DNA from: Rhodoblastus sp052145335
GTDB lineage: Bacteria; Pseudomonadota; Alphaproteobacteria; Rhizobiales; Beijerinckiaceae
Reading direction: 5' to 3'
Assembly (NCBI RefSeq): GCF_052145335.1
Contig: NZ_JBKQOU010000364.1
Span: 1 to 5,764, forward strand
DNA: 5,764 nt
This document shows, in pieces, positions 1 through 5,198 of this stretch. The first letter of the stretch is position 1; every line of letters begins with the position of its first letter. The notes under the pieces were generated by a model. It was given only the letters and a program-made list of their open reading frames with translations. It had not been told where the DNA came from and did no database searches. A program made the translations under genes and the position numbers.

Positions 1-1
1 A

Positions 2-532
2 CTTGCGCCACATTCGCTCGTCGGCAAACCCTTCCTGCTCGTCACCGAGATCCAAGCTGGCGGCTATATCGCGGTGCCGGGCGAGTGCCACATCAGCTTG
101 ATCCTCAAGCTGATCCCCGGCCAGAGCCTTGACGAGGCGAAGGCCGGACTCGAGGCCGCGGCACGATCCGCCGCGCTCGCGCCGGGAGTCAGCCTCGCCT
201 TCGACTACCCCGCCGGCCGAGATCATCCGATCGGCGGCACGCCGACAGAAACGCCGGAGGCGACGCCTTTCGTCAGGCTTCTCGTTGAGGCTGTGCGCGC
301 CGTGCGCCCCGACCGGGGCGCGATCGAAGGCGCGCCCTTCTGGTCGGAGGCGCCGTTCCTCGTCACCGGTCTCGACATTTCGACGGTCTATTGGGCGCCG
401 GGCGACATCCGCAACTGCCACACGCTCGAGGAACGTGTCGAAGTCAGGGAATATTTTGACGGCATTGTCGCCCTCGCGGCCTTCTTATCGACCCTTGCCG
501 AGGGGGACAGTTCAACGACTAACGGCGGCTAG
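2..532 (+). CDS. M20-family metallopeptidase/deacylase (ArgE/DapE/CPG2-like), C-terminal part, 5' end outside window
   Basis: The frame is open from the window edge, so this is the C-terminal ~176 residues of a longer protein; M20 enzymes are usually about 380-430 residues. The first visible part resembles the end of the M20 dimerisation (lid) domain, around the GGYIAVPGECH stretch. The second part returns to the catalytic domain: GAPFWSEAPFL resembles the family's 'GxxSEAxFL' element, and TVYWAPGDIRNCHTLEERV (about 386-445) resembles the 'GPGxxxxAHxxxE' element. The His at 419-421 is the likely last metal ligand. Family members are zinc or cobalt hydrolases that cleave N-acyl amino acids, N-acetylornithine, succinyl-diaminopimelate or small peptides; the substrate cannot be told from this fragment. 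The gene ends 33 bp before the ABC binding-protein gene on the same strand, so the two may be cotranscribed. The exact family member remains uncertain. Confidence 0.85.
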   Translation, partial: LAPHSLVGKPFLLVTEIQAGGYIAVPGECHISLILKLIPGQSLDEAKAGLEAAARSAALAPGVSLAFDYPAGRDHPIGGTPTETPEATPFVRLLVEAVRAVRPDRGAIEGAPFWSEAPFLVTGLDISTVYWAPGDIRNCHTLEERVEVREYFDGIVALAAFLSTLAEGDSSTTNGG

Positions 533-551
533 GAAATCCGGCCGCGTTACT

Positions 552-557
552 GAGGGA
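552..557 (+). promoter_or_regulatory. Shine-Dalgarno site for the binding-protein gene
   Basis: GAGGGA lies 8 bases before the ATG at 566. It supports that start, which also gives a textbook signal peptide immediately downstream. Confidence 0.65.
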
Positions 558-565
558 GTAGCACC

Positions 566-1576
566 ATGACGCGAACTCGAAGCCTAGCTGTGGCGGCGTT
601 CTGCGGCGCTCTGGCGATGGCCGCCGCGGCGTTCGCCGGCGAGACCGTCGGTCCGGACGGCGAAAAGGCGGCGCCGTCGACCGACCTGAAGCTCAGCGAC
701 GCGGATGCAGCCAAGATCGCGGCCGGCAAACCCACCGCCGCCCTGCTCTGGCACACCTCGTCGGACTTCGTGAACGCGGTCACCGCCGGGGCAAAGGACG
801 AGTTTCAGCGCCTCGGCGTCTCAGTCGTTGCTCAGACCGACGCGGGCTTTGACGCCGCCAAGCAGAAGAGCGATGTCGAGACGATCCTCGCCAAGAAGCC
901 CAGCGCGATCCTCGCCTTGCCGCTCGACCCGGTAACCTCGGCCGAAGCGTTCAAGCCGGCGGTCGCCTCCGGCGTCAAGATCGTGCTGCTCTCCAACAAG
1001 CCAAAGGGTTTCGTTCAGGGCAAAGACTACGTGACGATCGTCACCGACGATCTCTTCCAGATGGGCAAGCACGCCGCCGATGCGATGGCCGAGGCCATCG
1101 GCAAGAAGGGCAAAGTCGCGTGGATCTATCACGATGCGGCTTATTACGTGACCAACCAGCGCGACAACGCGTTCAAGTCGTCGATCGAGTCTGACTATCC
1201 CAATATCCAGATCGTCGCCAAGGCGGGCATCACCGATCCTGCCCGCGCTGAGGACATCGCGCATGCACTACTCCTGAAGAACCCGGATCTCGACGGCATC
1301 TACGTCACGTGGGCCGAGCCTGCGGAAGGCGTGCTCGCCGCGCTGCGCGCCGCGGGAAACACGAACACGAAGATCGTCACGCTGGCTCTGTTGCAAACTT
1401 CGCTGTCGGCGGATTTCCGATATGATCGACTCCGGACTGGGCGGGGCGGATATCAGAATGGGCCGAGGCAATTGTTTCAAGGGGCGGCAATTCACCGCCG
1501 AGGTGATCCTCTGGGCGGTTCGTTGGTATCTGATGTTTCCTGTCAGCTACCGCGATCTCGAGCTCATGCTGCGTGA
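566..1576 (+). CDS. Periplasmic sugar-type ABC-transporter substrate-binding protein, 3'-truncated by an IS6 element (chimeric tail)
   Basis: Residues 1-24 are a Sec signal peptide: basic MTRTR start, Ala-rich core, likely cleavage at AFA|GE. There is no lipobox, so the product should be soluble in the periplasm. Residues from about 56 onward have the type-I periplasmic binding-protein fold of the ribose/xylose-binding group (Peripls_BP_4): a first strand followed by a helix with SSDFVNAVTAGAKDEFQRLG, then ILAKKPSAILALPLDP, SGVKIVLLSNKP, GKVAWIYHD, and NPDLDGIYVTW. Native sequence stops at codon 273, whose third base is the first base of the IS; the remaining 63 codons to the stop at 1576 are read through the IS left end and transposase N-terminal region in another frame. 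Full-length relatives are about 320-370 residues, so roughly the last 50-90 residues, which complete the C-terminal lobe, are lost. It is probably a pseudogene. The ligand is unknown; the M20 hydrolase just upstream hints at uptake linked to hydrolysis of an acylated compound, which is inference. Confidence 0.85.
   Translation: MTRTRSLAVAAFCGALAMAAAAFAGETVGPDGEKAAPSTDLKLSDADAAKIAAGKPTAALLWHTSSDFVNAVTAGAKDEFQRLGVSVVAQTDAGFDAAKQKSDVETILAKKPSAILALPLDPVTSAEAFKPAVASGVKIVLLSNKPKGFVQGKDYVTIVTDDLFQMGKHAADAMAEAIGKKGKVAWIYHDAAYYVTNQRDNAFKSSIESDYPNIQIVAKAGITDPARAEDIAHALLLKNPDLDGIYVTWAEPAEGVLAALRAAGNTNTKIVTLALLQTSLSADFRYDRLRTGRGGYQNGPRQLFQGAAIHRRGDPLGGSLVSDVSCQLPRSRAHAA
1384..1397 (+). repeat. IS6 left terminal inverted repeat
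   Basis: GGCTCTGTTGCAAA pairs with the right end with one mismatch at position 3 and another at position 14. A further shared GCTGTC lies a few bases inward on both sides, offset by one base, so the imperfect repeat may extend to about 25 bases. Confidence 0.88.
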
Positions 1577-2180
1577 TCGCGGCGTCGAGGTCGATCACAC
1601 GACGATCTTTCGCTGGCTCCAGGCCTATGCCGGGGAACTCGAGAAGCGAATCCGCCCGCATCTGCGGATGTGCAACGGCTCATGGCGCGTGGACGAAACC
1701 TACGTTCGGGTGAAGGGACGCTGGACCTATCTCTATCGGGCGGTCGACAGTCGAGGGCAGACGATCGATTTCCTTCTGTCGGCGCGGCGGGATACGGTCG
1801 CCGCCAAGCGGTTCTTCCGCAAGGCGCTTGTGCAGCCGCATGTCGTGAATCCTCGCACCATCACGGTTGACAAGAACCCCGCCTACCCACGGGCGGCGAC
1901 AGAGATGAAGAGAGACGGGGAACTCTGGCGCCGAACTCGCATGCGGCAATGCAAATATCTCAACAACATCGTTGAGCAGGATCACCGGCGCATCAAACGC
2001 TTGGTTCGGCCGGGGCTTGGCTTCGGCGCGTCCCCAACGGCCCGGAGAACGTTGGCGGGCTTCGAGGCCTGCGCGATGATCCGGAAGGGTCAGGTTCGAA
2101 ACATCGACGGGCGAGATATCCGAGCACAGGCGATCTTCATCGCCGGCATTTTCGATAGCGCCTTGGATAGCGCCGCATAA
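1458..2180 (+). CDS. tnpA: IS6-family DDE transposase, intact
   Basis: This enzyme catalyses replicative transposition of the surrounding IS. From the ATG at 1458 it is 240 residues, close to the family norm (about 234-240). An in-frame ATG at 1422 would add 12 residues that do not resemble the family; GGGGCGGA just before 1458 and the start MGRGNCFKGRQFTAEVILW, close to usual IS6 N-termini, favour 1458. Numbering from 1458, residues about 29-55 are the helix-turn-helix region (VSYRDLELMLRDRGVEVDHT then TIFRWLQ). The catalytic triad is D79 (in RVDETYV), D138 (in TVDKNPAYP) and E173 (in NNIVEQDHRRIKR), giving the 34-residue D-E spacing typical of IS6. YLYRAVDSRGQTIDF and the C-terminal GFEACAMIRKGQVRN are also family hallmarks. 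No frameshift or internal stop is seen, so the transposase is probably active. Confidence 0.93.
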   Translation: MGRGNCFKGRQFTAEVILWAVRWYLMFPVSYRDLELMLRDRGVEVDHTTIFRWLQAYAGELEKRIRPHLRMCNGSWRVDETYVRVKGRWTYLYRAVDSRGQTIDFLLSARRDTVAAKRFFRKALVQPHVVNPRTITVDKNPAYPRAATEMKRDGELWRRTRMRQCKYLNNIVEQDHRRIKRLVRPGLGFGASPTARRTLAGFEACAMIRKGQVRNIDGRDIRAQAIFIAGIFDSALDSAA

Positions 2181-2223
2181 GGCAAGCCTGTCGAAGGCGA
2201 CAAAGCTCCCGCTTCCTGACAGC

Positions 2224-2925
2224 TCATCGTTGCAACAGAACCAGATCGAGGATCATCGCGCGCGGGCTCGACACGCCGGTGCCGCCGGCGAGGAAGATCA
2301 GTGGCCCGCCGCGCGACTTGCGCACGACGAAGCGGCCATAGGGGCCGGAAAAGCGCACACGGTCGCCGAGCTTCAGCCGCTCGTGGACGAACCCCGTACC
2401 GGCGCCGCCGGGCACGCGCCGCACCTGCAATTCGACATGGTCAGCGTCAGAAGGCGCGTTTGCGATCGAGAAGGCGCGCGGGGCGTCGACGCCCGGCAGC
2501 TTCACCATCACGTACTGGCCGGCCTGGAAGTCGATCCCGTCGCCGTCGAGCGCGATCCGCACACCCTTGACGTCGTGGGTGGGATCGTCGAGCCCGACGA
2601 CCTCCCCTTCGAAGTCGCCGACCGCGATGCGGCGCGCGTCGGGATCCTCTTCGACGTCGGCCACTATCGTGACGTCGGATTTCAGCGTCGCCGTGCAGGC
2701 AAGGACGAAGCCGTCGTCGCGCTCGAAATCCATCAGGGCGAAGGCGGAGGCTTCGCCGTGATCGATCTCGCCGTCCAGCACCTGCGTCTTGCACGTCCCG
2801 CATAGGCCATGTCCGCAGGCGTGCGGCAGGTAGACGCCCGCCCGCAGGCAGGCGTCGAGGATCGTCTGGCCTTCGGCGACGTCGATTGCGTCGCCGAGCG
2901 GTTCGATGGTCAGCTGGTGGCTCAC
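2224..2925 (-). CDS. dmpP: Phenol hydroxylase reductase component (DmpP-like), truncated by the IS6 element
   Basis: DmpP-type reductases take electrons from NADH through FAD and a 2Fe-2S cluster to the diiron hydroxylase. Residues 1-92 form a plant-type ferredoxin domain with cluster ligands C37, C42, C45 and C77 (HACGHGLCGTC and VLACTA). Residues about 103-200 form the FAD-binding barrel, with RAFS at 150-153 contacting flavin and GPYG at 194-197. The NAD-binding domain only begins, with PLIFLAGGTGVSSPRAMILD. The IS starts at the third base of codon 228 and contributes VLLQR before a TGA. DmpP is about 353 residues, so about 125 are missing, including the Cys-Gly motif and C-terminal end expected to bind NADH and gate hydride transfer. 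The start is GTG, 17 bp after the gamma-subunit stop, with only a weak purine-rich stretch (AAGAAAA) as ribosome site. The product probably cannot oxidise NADH. Confidence 0.92.
   Translation of the reverse strand: MSHQLTIEPLGDAIDVAEGQTILDACLRAGVYLPHACGHGLCGTCKTQVLDGEIDHGEASAFALMDFERDDGFVLACTATLKSDVTIVADVEEDPDARRIAVGDFEGEVVGLDDPTHDVKGVRIALDGDGIDFQAGQYVMVKLPGVDAPRAFSIANAPSDADHVELQVRRVPGGAGTGFVHERLKLGDRVRFSGPYGRFVVRKSRGGPLIFLAGGTGVSSPRAMILDLVLLQR
2229..2242 (-). repeat. IS6 right terminal inverted repeat
   Basis: Read on the - strand this is GGTTCTGTTGCAAC, matching the left end over 12 of 14 bases. It also supplies the last five codons (VLLQR) and, just inside the IS at 2224-2226, the stop codon of the truncated reductase gene. 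Confidence 0.88.
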
Positions 2926-2942
2926 GATTTTCTTGCCGCTGT

Positions 2943-3308
2943 CTAGTTGCTCGACCCCTTCCAGCCATTCAGGCCCGGGGTCCAGAAGCGGATCAGCGAT
3001 TTGTGGCCAACGCCGTTTTCCGCGATCGATTTCGCGAAGTCCGGTTGGACCTTGACGCCATCAATCATCCAGACGACCTTTTCCCAATCGATTTTCTCGA
3101 AGTCTGGATGGGGGCCATACATGTCTTTCAAGATTGTGGGCAAGGCCCCGAAGGGCGTCGGCGGTGGCAACGGCAGAGCAACAGCCGCGACGAAGGAAAT
3201 GTGCTGCTCCCAGTGCACGTAAACAAGAAGGGCGCCGTGATAAAGCTCCTGCACGTCACGGTACTGGATGTGATTTTCGTAGTCGGGTGTAATAGCGCGA
3301 ACGGACAT
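2943..3308 (-). CDS. dmpO: Phenol hydroxylase gamma subunit (DmpO-like, hydroxylase small subunit)
   Basis: This is the 121-residue small subunit of the (alpha-beta-gamma)2 hydroxylase; DmpO relatives are about 119 residues. Family features are the start MSVRAITPDY, the LPLPPPTPFGALP stretch, YGPHPDFEKIDWEKVVW, and the C-terminal AKSIAENGVGHKSLIRF followed by TPGLNG. The ATG at 3308 is chosen because it has a GGAG ribosome site 8 bases upstream and gives the family N-terminus; an in-frame TTG at 3374 would add 22 unrelated Arg-rich residues. The gene lies between the alpha subunit and the reductase, as in dmp/phe/mop operons. The gap to the alpha subunit is 69 bp, longer than the other gaps in the operon. 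The subunit has no known catalytic residues and stabilises the hydroxylase dimer. Confidence 0.92.
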   Translation of the reverse strand: MSVRAITPDYENHIQYRDVQELYHGALLVYVHWEQHISFVAAVALPLPPPTPFGALPTILKDMYGPHPDFEKIDWEKVVWMIDGVKVQPDFAKSIAENGVGHKSLIRFWTPGLNGWKGSSN

Positions 3309-3316
3309 ATTTATGG

Positions 3317-3320
3317 CTCC
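3317..3320 (-). promoter_or_regulatory. Shine-Dalgarno site for the gamma subunit gene
   Basis: GGAG on the - strand, 8 bases before the ATG at 3308. It decides the start against the longer TTG-initiated frame from 3374. Confidence 0.6.
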
Positions 3321-3377
3321 GGATTTAGGTGATCCGTGCGGTCTGCGTGCGGCCGCCCGGACCAACAAGAACAACCA

Positions 3378-4892
3378 TTAGCTTGCGACCTTGACGCCGG
3401 CGTTCTTCCATTCGTTCCAGAGTTTTTCGTCCGGAGAGCCAACGTATTCGGCGTTATCAACGCCGACCTTAATTTGATACCAGTTCAGCACTTCCGACAC
3501 GGTCGGGCCGCCGCAATTGCCCTGCAGGACCTGGTTCACCGGTAGCCAACTCTGCACATACTTCTCCGGCTCATTTTCGAATATGTCTTTGCAGCCGTCC
3601 GAACAAAAATGATAGCGGGTGTCCTTGAACTGCGTTTCGCGGAAGCAGGTCGTCGTCGGATCGCCGGGCTCCGTGTAGAGCATTGGAAGCTGGCAGGTGC
3701 TGCACAGCATCGGCAAGCTCATGTTATAGAATCGCTTTCCTTCCTTCTCCATTTGCGCCCAAAGCTCGAATTTTGGGCGATAATATCTATCGAACGTGTT
3801 CGGATATTTCTCCGACAGCCAGTCCATATGTTCCTTGTTCGGCATCCAGGCATGCAGCCCGGCGACATGGCATAGCTGGTAGAGCAGGCCCCAGTTCTGG
3901 TGGGAAACATGCTCGGCCTCCGCCGTGGCGACGTCAGCATATTTCGGCATCCTAAGACCGTAGCGCGCAAGATCCTGGAACAGCGCTCCGCCGGCCTCGA
4001 CAAAATAAATCTCCCACGCTTCTCTCCAGGACATCACCTTTTTCGGCAGCATGTAGTCCATCATCATGGCGACGATGCCTAGCAGGCGGTGGCCGCGCCA
4101 GAACCACTTGTCGACCCATTTCTGCACGATCGGCAAGTTGTCGGGATGCTGCTCGAGCAGGAACTTGATGACCTCGATGCCGAGGGTCATGTGTCGGCTC
4201 TCGTCGGACTGCGCCGAGAACCCGAAAGTGACCGTCGACATGTCGCCATTATAGGCCGCGCCCGACATGAAGGGCACGAACAGGAGGTTGGTCAGTAGGT
4301 ATTCGAAGGCGAAGCCGATCGCGATCATGAACTCGAACGGGCCCGCTGTCCGCGCGTCGTCGAAGAAGCTCTTCGGCACCGAAAGATAGAAGACCCGATC
4401 ATGCATGGTGGGGAATTCGGACAGGCCGTTGAAGAACTTGTTATAGTGGCTCATCGTGTGGATTTGCGTCTGAACGTGGCGCAATTCGTCCAGCGACTGC
4501 TGCTGGGCCGCGACACGTGGGCCGACCCCGCGCAAATGGCGGCCGGCGAAGGCGAAGCCGCGATGCGCCTGATATTCCTCCGGAGAAATGCCGGTCAGGA
4601 ACAGCTTCAGCACATTGACATAGCGCCCATCGGATAGTCCTGTTTGGCCATTGTTTTGGGCGAAGGCGTCAAGCACCGCATAGAGCTTGCGCTCCTTCTC
4701 AGCCTGGAACTTCCAATAGGCGTCCATGGTCAGGCGGAAGGGGTCCTCCCAGGCTGACCAATCCTTGATTTTGATCCCCTCGAACTTGTCGTAAGGGAAC
4801 ACTTTGTCCATCGGCTCGTAGGTGTTCTCCCAGTCCAGTCCGCGCGTCAAATGCGCGTAGCGCTGCTTGAGACCGAGTTTCTTGGCGGTCAT
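3378..4892 (-). CDS. dmpN: Phenol hydroxylase alpha subunit (DmpN-like), diiron oxygenase with C-terminal YHS domain
   Basis: This is the catalytic subunit that hydroxylates phenol (and often methylphenols, benzene or chlorinated ethenes in relatives) using O2 at a carboxylate-bridged diiron site. It has 504 residues, close to DmpN (about 517). Both halves of the diiron signature are intact: E106 (SPEEYQAH), E136 and H139 (LDELRH), E197 (FAFEYLLTN), E231 and H234 (SDESRH). T201, N202 and Q228, the conserved active-site residues of bacterial multicomponent monooxygenases, are also present. SVPKSFFDDARTAGPFEF and VPFMSGAAYNGDMSTVTFGF are highly typical of phenol hydroxylases. Residues about 396-447 form a YHS-type zinc site with CxxC at 397/400 and CxxxC at 430/434, a feature that separates phenol hydroxylases from methane and toluene monooxygenases. 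The ATG at 4892 has GGGAGAG four bases before it; an upstream in-frame extension to 5027 lies over the effector gene and is not used. It starts 19 bp after the effector stop. Confidence 0.96.
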   Translation of the reverse strand: MTAKKLGLKQRYAHLTRGLDWENTYEPMDKVFPYDKFEGIKIKDWSAWEDPFRLTMDAYWKFQAEKERKLYAVLDAFAQNNGQTGLSDGRYVNVLKLFLTGISPEEYQAHRGFAFAGRHLRGVGPRVAAQQQSLDELRHVQTQIHTMSHYNKFFNGLSEFPTMHDRVFYLSVPKSFFDDARTAGPFEFMIAIGFAFEYLLTNLLFVPFMSGAAYNGDMSTVTFGFSAQSDESRHMTLGIEVIKFLLEQHPDNLPIVQKWVDKWFWRGHRLLGIVAMMMDYMLPKKVMSWREAWEIYFVEAGGALFQDLARYGLRMPKYADVATAEAEHVSHQNWGLLYQLCHVAGLHAWMPNKEHMDWLSEKYPNTFDRYYRPKFELWAQMEKEGKRFYNMSLPMLCSTCQLPMLYTEPGDPTTTCFRETQFKDTRYHFCSDGCKDIFENEPEKYVQSWLPVNQVLQGNCGGPTVSEVLNWYQIKVGVDNAEYVGSPDEKLWNEWKNAGVKVAS

Positions 4893-4896
4893 ATTT

Positions 4897-4903
4897 CTCT
4901 CCC
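4897..4903 (-). promoter_or_regulatory. Shine-Dalgarno site for the alpha subunit gene
   Basis: GGGAGAG on the - strand ends 4 bases before the ATG at 4892. This is the strongest ribosome site in the operon, on the gene for the catalytic subunit, and fixes the start against a longer open frame reaching 5027. Confidence 0.7.
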
Positions 4904-4911
4904 AAAAGGTT

Positions 4912-5184
4912 TTAGTGTTTCCAGCTGACGGTGAATTGATCGTCGTCTTCGTCGAGATGGCCGGCCATCGAGATGAGGACGAGATGAATCTCTTGCGGAT
5001 CCCAGGCACGCCCGAGGCGTTCTTCAACAGAGACGCGATTGACGACCAGGCTGCCGTCCCGATCGAACTTCACCGCCCCCGGCATGTTGAGAACCGTCAC
5101 GCCCGGATTGTCGGCGAGAATGGCCTCGATGATCGGGCGCGCGTCGTCGTTGTGATAAAGCGTGAGCGAAGCGATTTGCGTCAT
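4912..5184 (-). CDS. dmpM: Phenol hydroxylase effector/coupling protein (DmpM-like, MmoB/DmpM family)
   Basis: This cofactor-free regulatory protein binds the hydroxylase near the diiron site and is needed for efficient turnover, coupling NADH use to hydroxylation. From the ATG at 5184 it has 90 residues, exactly the usual DmpM size. Family features are IIEAILADNPGVTVLNMPG, a basic/acidic strand KFDRDGSLVVNR, and the C-terminal LISMAGHLDEDDDQFTVSW. The open frame continues upstream to 5340, but that extension is Arg/Gly-rich and lies antiparallel-free over the beta-subunit coding region in another frame, so it is rejected. A modest GGGG stretch lies about 8 bases before the start. The beta-subunit stop is 14 bp upstream and the alpha start 19 bp downstream, so translation is likely coupled within one operon. 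Confidence 0.93.
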   Translation of the reverse strand: MTQIASLTLYHNDDARPIIEAILADNPGVTVLNMPGAVKFDRDGSLVVNRVSVEERLGRAWDPQEIHLVLISMAGHLDEDDDQFTVSWKH

Positions 5185-5198
5185 TGCGGCGACCCCAT

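Larger units (their letters stand above)
1384..2242 (+). mobile_element. IS6-family insertion sequence, 859 bp, complete
   Basis: The element is bounded by terminal inverted repeats starting GGCTCTGTTGCAA on the left and GGTTCTGTTGCAA on the right (reverse strand), the typical IS6/IS26-type end sequence. Its length of 859 bp fits the family's usual 750-900 bp, and it carries a single intact transposase. IS6 elements move by replicative transposition and normally leave 8-bp target duplications. Here the 8 bases on the left (gtcacgct, 1376-1383) and on the right (agatcgag, 2243-2250) do not match. Because both flanking genes are also cut exactly at the ends, this copy more likely sits at a deletion, inversion or cointegrate junction than at a simple insertion. 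Confidence 0.92.

Noticed and set aside
821..1264. - strand open frame opposite the binding-protein gene
   Set aside because: The sequence is a codon-bias mirror of the + strand gene, which has a signal peptide and clear family motifs.
1391..1426. Possible promoter: TTGCAA in the left repeat with TATGAT at 1421-1426
   Set aside because: The spacing is 24 bases, far from the usual 16-18, so I do not call it. If TATGAT were a real -10 it would also rule out the ATG at 1422.
1422..1457. Upstream ATG at 1422 as transposase start
   Set aside because: The 12 extra residues do not look like IS6 N-termini, while the ATG at 1458 has a purine-rich site before it and gives the usual family start. It cannot be fully excluded.
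1371..2248. Shared AGATCG near both IS ends (1371-1376 and 2243-2248) as a target duplication
   Set aside because: It is 7 bases away from the left IS end but directly at the right end, and only 6 bases long, so it is not a duplication produced by insertion.
2230..2258. Outward-facing -35 (TTGCAA) at the right IS end driving antisense transcription of the reductase
   Set aside because: At 17 bases spacing the sequence is tcatcg, a poor -10; no supported promoter.
2230..2805. Long + strand open frame opposite the reductase gene
   Set aside because: It is a high-GC shadow of the reductase: no family features, and the - strand frame has cluster and flavin motifs.
3309..3374. TTG-initiated N-terminal extension of the gamma subunit
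   Set aside because: The extension is Arg-rich and unlike family N-termini; the ATG at 3308 has a good GGAG site.
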